Origin: Streptomyces albiflavescens
GTDB taxonomy: Bacteria; Actinomycetota; Actinomycetes; Streptomycetales; Streptomycetaceae
NCBI RefSeq assembly: GCF_014645835.1
Contig: NZ_BMMM01000004.1
Span: 312,470 to 376,469, forward strand
DNA: 64,000 nt
Direction: 5' to 3'
Position 1 is the stretch's first letter; every line of letters starts with the position of its first letter. Positions 32,852 through 39,423 of the stretch are shown here, one piece after another. Made by a program: the position numbers and the translations under genes. The notes below the pieces were generated by a model. The model made no database searches, was not told the origin of the DNA, and saw nothing but the letters and a program-made list of their open reading frames with translations.

Positions 32852-34420
32852 CTAGTCCTTGACCGGGGTCGCCACCCCGTCCGGTGCCCCCGCCGGTGCG
32901 GGGACGGCCGCGGAGGCCGCCCCGTCGTCATCCGTGTTGATCTTCTCGATGATCGCGTCCCGCTCAGGCGTGTCCTCGGGCTTCAGAAGGCCGATGAGGA
33001 TGTACAGGACGAGGGAGATGAACATCGGGACAGAGACCTGGTACTCCAGCTTCACATCCGTGCGCTGGGAGAAGTCCAGGTTGTAGTTGACGAAGAAGAA
33101 TGCGAGCAGACCGCAGGCCCAGCTGGTGAGCGCCGCCGTCGGGCCGGACTTACGGAACGGCCGGAGCAGGCCGAGGATGAACGGGATCGCGATCGGGCCC
33201 ATCAGACCGGCCACCCACTTGATGACGACGGTGATGATGTCCTTGAACGTGGGGGAGTTGACCTGCGTGGCCACCGCCATGGAGAAGCCGAGGAAGGCGA
33301 CGGTGGTGACGCGACCCGCGATCAGCCCGGTCCGGGTGTCCCAGGCCCGCGCGGCCTTCGACAGCACCGGCATCACGTCCCGCGTGAACACGGCGGCGAT
33401 CGCGTTGGCGTCGGACGAGCACATGGCCATCGTGTGCGAGAAGAACCCGACGACGACCAGGCCCAACAGGCCGTGCGGGAGGAGCTGTTCGGTCATCAGG
33501 CCGTACGCGTCCGACCCGTCGGGCTTTTTCGCCGTGACGAGGAGCGGCGACAGCCACATGGGGATGAAGAGGATCACCGGCCACACGAACCACAGCCCCG
33601 CGGACAGGAACGCCGAGCGCGTCGCCTGCTTGGCGCTGCTGGTGGCCATGTAGCGCTGGGCCTGGTTCCACATGCCGCCGTTGTACTCGAAGAGCTTGAT
33701 GAAGAGATACGCGATGAAGAAGACGGTGAGATACGGGCCCGCGAAGCCGTCCGCGTGACCGTCCAGCTTCGGCGAGTCGAGGGCCTTGGACAGCCCGCCC
33801 TGGTCGGAGATCTTGTTCAGCGCGATGACCAGCATCGAGACACCGGCCAGCAGCTGGATGACGAACTGGCCGAGTTCGGTGAGCGCGTCGGCCCACAGCC
33901 CGCCGATCGTGCAGTACACGGCCGTGATGCCGCCGGTGATGATGATGCCCTGGGTGAGCGTGACCCCGGTGAACACGGTGAGCAGGGTCGAGATCGCCGC
34001 CCACTTCGCACCGACGTCCACGATCTTCAGCAGGATGCCGGACCAGGCGAGCGCCTGCTGCGTCGGGACGTTGTAGCGGTCCTTGAGATATTCGAGGGGC
34101 GAGGCGACGTGCAGTCGCGAGCGCAGCCGGTTGAGCCGGGGTGCGAAGGCCTTGGCGCCGATGGCGACGCCTATGGCGATGGGCAGCGCCCAGGTGACGT
34201 ACGACGTGATGCCGTAGGTGTACGCGATGCCGGCGTACCCGGTGAACATCACCGCGCTGTAGCCCGACATGTGGTGCGAGATGCCGGACAGCCACCACGG
34301 CATCTTGCCGCCCGCGGTGAAGAAGTCGCTGACATTGTCCACACGCTTGTGGGACCAGACGCCGATCGCGGTCATGACGCCGAAGTACGCGACCAGGACG
34401 GCCCAGTCGAGACCGTTCAT
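32852..34420 (-). CDS. sodium:solute symporter (SSS family)
   Basis: This 522-residue polytopic protein has about 13 hydrophobic helices. The opening MNGLDWAVLVAYFGVMTAIGVW is followed by SDFFTAGGKMPWWLSGISHHMSGYSAVMFTGYAG, the family's sodium-site region. FFSHTMAMCSSDANAIAAVFTRDV near residue 335 and the acidic C-terminal tail (PEDTPERDAIIEKINTDDDG) fit sodium/solute symporters for sugars or organic acids. The transported substrate cannot be read from sequence. A 29-bp imperfect palindrome lies 105 bp upstream and may be its operator. ATG 34420. Confidence 0.9.
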   Translation of the reverse strand: MNGLDWAVLVAYFGVMTAIGVWSHKRVDNVSDFFTAGGKMPWWLSGISHHMSGYSAVMFTGYAGIAYTYGITSYVTWALPIAIGVAIGAKAFAPRLNRLRSRLHVASPLEYLKDRYNVPTQQALAWSGILLKIVDVGAKWAAISTLLTVFTGVTLTQGIIITGGITAVYCTIGGLWADALTELGQFVIQLLAGVSMLVIALNKISDQGGLSKALDSPKLDGHADGFAGPYLTVFFIAYLFIKLFEYNGGMWNQAQRYMATSSAKQATRSAFLSAGLWFVWPVILFIPMWLSPLLVTAKKPDGSDAYGLMTEQLLPHGLLGLVVVGFFSHTMAMCSSDANAIAAVFTRDVMPVLSKAARAWDTRTGLIAGRVTTVAFLGFSMAVATQVNSPTFKDIITVVIKWVAGLMGPIAIPFILGLLRPFRKSGPTAALTSWACGLLAFFFVNYNLDFSQRTDVKLEYQVSVPMFISLVLYILIGLLKPEDTPERDAIIEKINTDDDGAASAAVPAPAGAPDGVATPVKD

Positions 34421-34524
34421 GTGCCCCCTCCAGGGGTCCGCCTTGTGAACCTGCAGATACCGGACGGCACTTCGCCAGTACGCATATGGGCGGCGCCCCC
34501 GTGCGGGAGCGGGGACTTCGGGGA

Positions 34525-34553
34525 TTGAACCGCTGGTTCGACCAACCGGTCAA
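34525..34553. promoter_or_regulatory. candidate operator upstream of the symporter
   Basis: An imperfect 29-bp palindrome starts TTGAACCG and ends CCGGTCAA around the core TGGT-TCG-ACCA, with 10 of 14 half-positions paired. It sits in the symporter's upstream region. No regulator gene is adjacent. Confidence 0.45.
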
Positions 34554-34705
34554 GACCTCTCGCGGTCACGGATATGAACACAGATCAGAAAGCAGAACGA
34601 TTTTGCCTCTACTTTACCTGTAGGGCTGTTGTCGTGCTCGTGACGTGGAACACACGATGAGCGGGCACTTCGTCAGCAGGACATCGACACGGCGACCGCC
34701 AGGAC

Positions 34706-34772
34706 GATCGGCAATGATCGGCAATGATCGGCAATGATCGGCAGGGCGATCGGCGGGACGATCGGCAGGACG
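34706..34772. repeat. tandem 10-bp repeat GATCGGCAAT
   Basis: Three exact GATCGGCAAT units, a fourth (GATCGGCAGG), then two spaced relatives with GATCGGC cores give six copies in 67 bp. They lie in the 419-bp gap (34421-34839) between the symporter start and an SDR stop on the same strand. Apart from the palindrome at 34525 I see no gene in this gap. Confidence 0.8.
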
Positions 34773-34839
34773 ACAGAGACGACGGGCGTACGGGATGCGG
34801 GTCCCGTGCGGCTGGGGAGGGGAGCCGCGACGGCCGCAT

Positions 34840-35625
34840 CTACCGCATGAGTTCACCGGCGTTCACGAGCAGCGACTGCCCCGTGATCGCGCGCGCCCGG
34901 TCGGACGCCAGGAACACCGCGGCGTCCGCCACATCTCCGTCCGTGGCCAGCTCGGGGAGGGCCATCCGCTCGGTGAGCCGGGCCAGTACGTCTGCCTCCG
35001 GCACGCCCTCGGTGTGCGCGGTGAACTGGACGTACGCCTCGACGGGCGGACCCCACATCCAGCCCGGCAGCACGGTGTTGACCCGTATCCGATGCGGGCC
35101 GAGCTCCCTCGCCATGGAGTACATCGCGCTCGTCAGGGCGCCCTTCGACGCCGCGTACGCCGCTTGTCGCACCTGGCTCGGCGCGGCCACCGACGACTGG
35201 GTGCCGATGAAGACGACCGAGCCGCCGCGCGACTTGAGCGCGGGCAGGCAGGCGCGGGTCATCCGCAGGGTGCCGAGCAGGTTCACGTCGATGACCGACT
35301 GCCAGGTGGCGAAGTCGGCGTCCTCCAGGCCGCCGAAGTAGCTGTCCCAGGCGGCGACATGGACGACCGCGTCGATCCGCCCGAACCGCTCCGCCGCCAG
35401 TGCGGCCAGCGCCTCGCACTGCCCCTCGTCCGTGATGTCCGTTGCCCGGTACGCCGAGTGCGCGCCGTCCGGATCGAGTTCGGCCGCCGACTTGGCGAGA
35501 TTCGCCTCCGTACGCGCCCCGAGCACCGCGTTGCCCCCGTCGCGCACCACGGCCGCCGCGACCTGATGGCCGAGACCGGCCCCGACTCCCGACACGACGA
35601 CGGTCTTGCCCGCGAGCAGTGACAT
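34840..35625 (-). CDS. SDR-family oxidoreductase
   Basis: This 261-residue SDR has VSGVGAGLGHQVAAAVVRDGG near residue 12, a VHVAAWD variant of NNAG near 90, and VVFIGTQSSVAAPSQVRQAAYAASKGALT with Ser, Tyr and Lys at about 138-160. The C-terminal SDRARAITGQSLLVNAGE is typical. The ATG at 35625 has GGGGAGG upstream. It is divergent from the 279-residue unknown protein gene, and the 81-bp gap contains operator copy 8, tying this pair to the regulon of the first 18 kb. Confidence 0.88.
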   Translation of the reverse strand: MSLLAGKTVVVSGVGAGLGHQVAAAVVRDGGNAVLGARTEANLAKSAAELDPDGAHSAYRATDITDEGQCEALAALAAERFGRIDAVVHVAAWDSYFGGLEDADFATWQSVIDVNLLGTLRMTRACLPALKSRGGSVVFIGTQSSVAAPSQVRQAAYAASKGALTSAMYSMARELGPHRIRVNTVLPGWMWGPPVEAYVQFTAHTEGVPEADVLARLTERMALPELATDGDVADAAVFLASDRARAITGQSLLVNAGELMR

Positions 35626-35654
35626 CGGAAGCCTCCCCGGCTCTGGCGCATTGT

Positions 35655-35669
35655 CTGACGGGGCGTCAG
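35655..35669. promoter_or_regulatory. candidate operator, copy 8
   Basis: CTGACGGGGCGTCAG has one mismatch to the consensus palindrome. It lies about 20 kb from the other copies, between a divergent SDR and an unknown protein gene, which suggests a dispersed regulon rather than a single cluster. Confidence 0.7.
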
Positions 35670-35706
35670 AGTATGGGCGTCCGGCGGAAGAAGGAAGGGG
35701 ATCGTC

Positions 35707-36546
35707 ATGTCGGAGGAGACCCGCAGCGAGACGTACGCCGAATTGGCCGCCCTCGGCCCGTACGGCGTCCACCCGGGCCACGCCCTGATCACCATGGTCG
35801 AGCCGCACCCGGGCCACGAGTACGCGTACAACCGCTGGTACGAGGACGACCACTACTACGCCGGAGCGATGGCCATGCCCTGGATGTACGCGGGCCGTCG
35901 TTGGGTGGCGACCCGCGATCTCCAGCTCCTGCGCTACCCGGAGAAGTCGGCGGTCGCCCAGCCGGTCACCGCGGGCTGCTACATCTCCACGTACTGGGTC
36001 ACCGACGGCCGCTACGACGACCACATGAAGTGGACCGTCGGCATCAACAAGCGGCTCAACCGCGACGGCCGCGTCTACCAGGACCGTACGCACGTCTTCA
36101 CGGCGTTCCAGGACCACGAGGCCACCGTCTACCGGGACGGCGCCGCCGGCCCTCGCGACTTCCACGCCCTCGACCACCCGTACGCGGGCCTCGTGGTGGA
36201 GGTCGTCGACGCTGAATCCGCTGCGCAGCGCACCGAGTTGCTGGAGTGGCTGCGCTCCCGGCACCTGCCGAAACGCCTCGCGGGCTCACCCGCCGCCATG
36301 GTCACGATCTTCCGCCCGACCCCCCTCCCCGGCGATCGCATGACGTACGTCAAGCAGGTCGAGGGCGTGGACACCCGGCTGACGCTGCTGTGGTTCCTGG
36401 AGACGGATCCCCGGGAGTGCTGGGAGGGGCACTTCACCGGACTTGACGAGTCGGTCACGGAGGCCGGTTTCGGGCGCGTCGAGCTGGTGGCGCCGTTCCT
36501 TCCGACGGTCCCGGGGACTGACAAGTACGTCGACCGCCTCCGCTGA
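35707..36546 (+). CDS. uncharacterised protein with probable dimeric alpha/beta-barrel (EthD/Dabb-like) fold
   Basis: This 279-residue protein has no signal or membrane segment. Two similar halves each contain a histidine-rich strand-helix pattern: HALITMVEPHPGHEYAYNRWYEDDHYY near residue 22, and the VVEVVDAESAAQRTELLEWLRSRHLP region near 155. The N-terminal pattern (EPHPGHEYxYNRWYEDDH) is like ferredoxin-like EthD or stress-responsive A/B-barrel proteins that assist ring-modifying oxygenases. AAGGAAGGGG lies seven bases before the ATG. It is divergent from an SDR and shares operator copy 8. Function not established. Confidence 0.72.
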   Translation: MSEETRSETYAELAALGPYGVHPGHALITMVEPHPGHEYAYNRWYEDDHYYAGAMAMPWMYAGRRWVATRDLQLLRYPEKSAVAQPVTAGCYISTYWVTDGRYDDHMKWTVGINKRLNRDGRVYQDRTHVFTAFQDHEATVYRDGAAGPRDFHALDHPYAGLVVEVVDAESAAQRTELLEWLRSRHLPKRLAGSPAAMVTIFRPTPLPGDRMTYVKQVEGVDTRLTLLWFLETDPRECWEGHFTGLDESVTEAGFGRVELVAPFLPTVPGTDKYVDRLR

Positions 36547-36782
36547 TGCCTGCTGGCGTTCCGCGCTTGACCCCAACGAGGTGGCTGTCTATGAGGCAGC
36601 GATGAAGACGCTGAGTGCGGATGTCGCGCTGCCCGAGAGCGAGTCCGTGCGACTACTTGACCGACTGCTCGATGAGGCAATGTCCTGAACAAGACCGAGC
36701 CCCCTCGGCCGGGACGGCGGGCCAGTCGAGAGGGCTCTTCCGATGTTCCTGTGAAGTTGTTGATCGAGGTATCGGGCGATGG

Positions 36783-36983
36783 TCAGAAAGCCCCTCGGCT
36801 CACCTCCGCCACGAAGGCGTTCCATTTGTCCGCGGGGAAGGCCAGCGTGGGGCCTTCGGGAACCTTGGAGTCCCGGACGGCCAGTGCTGCTGTGTCGGGG
36901 GACTTGACCTCCACGCACGCGCCGTTGCCGGCCGAGTACGAGGACTTTGTCCACTTGGGTGAGGCGCCCTGGCGGATTGCCAT
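36783..36983 (-). CDS. DUF397 domain protein
   Basis: A 66-residue protein with the DUF397 pattern: WTKSSYSAGNGACVEVKSP, AVRDSKVPEGPTLAF, then W-x-x-F-V near the end. It lies downstream of an HTH/DUF5753 gene on the same strand but 237 bp away, unlike the overlapping pair at 3.2-4.2 kb. It is the second such module in the window. Confidence 0.9.
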   Translation of the reverse strand: MAIRQGASPKWTKSSYSAGNGACVEVKSPDTAALAVRDSKVPEGPTLAFPADKWNAFVAEVSRGAF

Positions 36984-37220
36984 GCTTTGCTCCGGTAGCC
37001 AGTTGTTGAGTTGCGGTCACGCGCGGCGGCTTCGTCTCCGAACCCACGGCGCGGTTTGCGCCAACGCTGTTACTTGATGGCGTGATCGACGCTACTCGCC
37101 AACATCGACGCACGAAGCGACTATTCACTCGACTGGATGGCATATTCCAGTGAGGTCTTCCGTCCCGGCGTGGCGAAGGTGTACTGTGCGGCGCCTCCAC
37201 CCCCGGGGGAGGCGTGAACC

Positions 37221-38078
37221 TTAACGCGCGTACTCTTTCGCGATATCCGCGATCAACTGGCGTGATTGGTCCACATTCAGGGACTGCGCCCGGAGATGTT
37301 CGTACATCACGCTGTACTTCTGGACGTCGTTCGCCTTCTCCAGGTAAAGATCACTCGTGACGCCCTCGATGTACACGACGCTCGAATCGGCGGCGTCCGG
37401 GAACTCGAGGATCGCGTACTGGCCGTTGAGGCCTGGATGCGCGCCCACTTCGAAGGGCAGTACCTGCACGGTGACATGGGGGAGTTGGGACATCTCCACG
37501 AGGTGTTCCAACTGTTCCTGCATGGCGAGGCGGCTGCCGACGATGCGCCTCAGTGCCGCTTCGTCGACCACTGCCCAGAGCCGTAGTGGGTTGCCCGGGG
37601 CGGAGATTCGTTCCTGCCGCTTCAGCCGTACCTGGACCCGCTTGTCGATGTCGCCGGGCGCGGTCTCGGGCAGGGCGCCGGTGATCAGGGCCTCGGCGTA
37701 CGGCCGGGTCTGGAGCAGGCCGGGAACGATCTGTGGTTCGTAAGCCCTCAGGGATGCCGCATCGGTCTCCAGCCCGATGTAGACGCTGTACGGGATGTCC
37801 CCGAAGGAGTGCCACCAGCCTTGCTGGCGCGAGTCCTTGGCCATCTGCATCAGTGAGTCGACGATCCGGTGGTCGTCGACCTCGTAGACCCCGCACAGAT
37901 CGCGGACGTCGCGCTGGCTGATACTGCGCCGCCCGTTCTCCAATCGGCTGATCTTCGACTGGGAGACCAGCAGCCGCTCGGCGACCTCTTCGGCCGTCAT
38001 GCCCTTGAGCTCGCGGAGCCGGCGCAGCTCCTGGCCCAGCCGACGCCGCCGGACGGTGGGATTGACATTGGACGCCAC
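37221..38078 (-). CDS. helix-turn-helix regulator with DUF5753 domain (Scr1/WhiJ family)
   Basis: This 285-residue protein has an XRE HTH at about residues 15-70 (LRRLRELKGMTAEEVAERLLVSQSKISRLENGRR), then DUF5753 with YEPQIVPGLLQTRPYAEALI near 115, and a C-terminal YIEGVTSDLYLEKANDVQKY. It resembles WhiJ-like regulators that cooperate with a small DUF397 protein; such a gene follows downstream. No ATPase gene accompanies this copy. Targets unknown. Confidence 0.9.
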   Translation of the reverse strand: MASNVNPTVRRRRLGQELRRLRELKGMTAEEVAERLLVSQSKISRLENGRRSISQRDVRDLCGVYEVDDHRIVDSLMQMAKDSRQQGWWHSFGDIPYSVYIGLETDAASLRAYEPQIVPGLLQTRPYAEALITGALPETAPGDIDKRVQVRLKRQERISAPGNPLRLWAVVDEAALRRIVGSRLAMQEQLEHLVEMSQLPHVTVQVLPFEVGAHPGLNGQYAILEFPDAADSSVVYIEGVTSDLYLEKANDVQKYSVMYEHLRAQSLNVDQSRQLIADIAKEYAR

Positions 38079-38257
38079 GGGACGTGCACCTCCGGCTGCG
38101 AACCTCTACTTTGCGTATCTGCTGTTGAGCAGACTGCCACCAAGGTGCTTTCTACCGCTGGGAAACAGCGGATATGCGCTGGGTAGGCGCCAGTTCGGGG
38201 ATCCGGCGCACGGGTGGGGCTGCTCCGGCCTCCGTCGGGGCTCGCGCAGATGCGGCC

Positions 38258-38313
38258 GCGCGGGGCGTTGGGGCCGTGTCGTCGTCCGGACGTACGGCCC
38301 CAACACCCCGCGC
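38258..38313. terminator. 20-bp stem hairpin between two minus-strand genes
   Basis: The arms GCGCGGGGCGTTGGGGCCGT (38258-38277) and ACGGCCCCAACACCCCGCGC (38294-38313) pair with one G-T mismatch around a 16-base loop. It lies downstream of the GPP34 gene and upstream of the HTH gene. It has no T-tract. The rest of the 354-bp gap holds no gene that I can see. Confidence 0.7.
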
Positions 38314-38432
38314 GAGCCAGCGGCTCCCGAACCGGTCTTGGGGACTGCGGTGCGGCGCTGAGGCAGCGGCGGTGCTGGTCGTGCTGGCGGTGCTGATACT
38401 GCGTGTGGTGCCGGGTGCCGTGGGACTGCGGC

Positions 38433-39188
38433 TCAGTGGGCCACGGCGCGCGCCATGGAACCGCGGCGCGGTTGCATCGGAACACCGCGGGCGGGTTCCG
38501 GTGCTGTCCTGACCCCGGCGCTGGCCGGACGGCCTGCCGGTGCCGGGCTGCGGCGCGGTTGTGCGGCCACACCGTTCTGGACGTCCATGACCGCGTGGGC
38601 CACGAGACCGCCCATGGGGTCGTGCCTGATCAGGTCCCGCAGCCGGGAGCGGGACGAGCGTCCCTCATTACCCGGGTACAGGTGCTTGCCGAGACCGACC
38701 GCATGGGCCAGCGCGGCGAGCGCCGCGGTCCGCGGGTCCGGCGGGACGCCGGTGCGGATCGCGCTGTCCAGCCGGGACCTGATCTCCCGGCTGATTTCCG
38801 TGTCCGTCGCTTGGTAGCGAGTCGTCGGAAGCACCCCGCACATCTGGCCGGCCACGGCATGCACCATGCCGCACCTCTCCAGATGCGAGAGGTAGGTCTG
38901 GCGAAGTCCCAGTCGGGGTCCGCCAATCCAGTTGACCGCGCGTACGGGTGCTCCGCGCCGGCGAAGCAGTTCCAACGCACAGTCCAGTGTTGGATCTCCA
39001 GTCGGCCGTGGGGCCACCACGGCGATACGATCCCCGTCTGGGGCTATCCGTCCGGCCAGCGCCAGCTCCACTAGCTGTGCTCCGGCCAGACCTAGGTCGA
39101 GCGACTGCGGCTGTGCGGTGGTACCCGTGGTCGGGTCCAACGCCAGCAGCAGAAGCTCCTCCGGAAGTGTTCTGCGGCTCCTGCCCAT
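38433..39188 (-). CDS. GPP34-family protein (Golgi phosphoprotein 3 fold)
   Basis: This 251-residue protein has a GPP34 domain at about 5-200: LPEELLLLALDPTTG at the N-terminus, LGLAGAQLVELALAGRI near 27, and the helical C-half AALAALAHAVGLGKHLYPG with DPMGGLVAHAVMDVQNGVA. Eukaryotic GOLPH3 binds PI4P; the bacterial members, abundant in Streptomyces, have no settled function. A proline-rich, low-complexity tail follows residue 210. The ATG at 39188 has GGGGAGG upstream. Confidence 0.85.
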   Translation of the reverse strand: MGRSRRTLPEELLLLALDPTTGTTAQPQSLDLGLAGAQLVELALAGRIAPDGDRIAVVAPRPTGDPTLDCALELLRRRGAPVRAVNWIGGPRLGLRQTYLSHLERCGMVHAVAGQMCGVLPTTRYQATDTEISREIRSRLDSAIRTGVPPDPRTAALAALAHAVGLGKHLYPGNEGRSSRSRLRDLIRHDPMGGLVAHAVMDVQNGVAAQPRRSPAPAGRPASAGVRTAPEPARGVPMQPRRGSMARAVAH

Positions 39189-39267
39189 CCATGCCTCCCC
39201 GCGTGGATGAATGACAGGGTGACCCCTCTCACATTGGTCTGTCGAGGGTGCGTGACCGGAATGTAGT

Positions 39268-39296
39268 GGAACCAGTAGGTATGTCGTTCTCGTCTA
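39268..39296 (+). promoter_or_regulatory. candidate ECF-type promoter for the carboxypeptidase gene
   Basis: GGAAC at 39268-39272 is followed after 18 bp by CGTCTA at 39291-39296, resembling promoters of cell-envelope-stress sigma factors such as SigE. It would give a leader of about 120 bases. Inferred from two short motifs and the envelope role of the gene. Confidence 0.35.
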
Positions 39297-39423
39297 CCGC
39301 AGGGGTTAAGCCCTCACACAGGACACTGGTACATGGTTCGGACAGCGGTGTCCGGGCGGCGGTTGCAGGGTTTGACGGTTCGGTTGGCGCACGGAGGGCG
39401 TGTGCCGGATGGAGGAGGAATCG

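Noticed and set aside
36581..36688. 35-codon frame with VAVYEAAMKTLSADVALPESES
   Set aside because: Too short, no ribosome site or family. It may be a gene remnant but cannot be supported.
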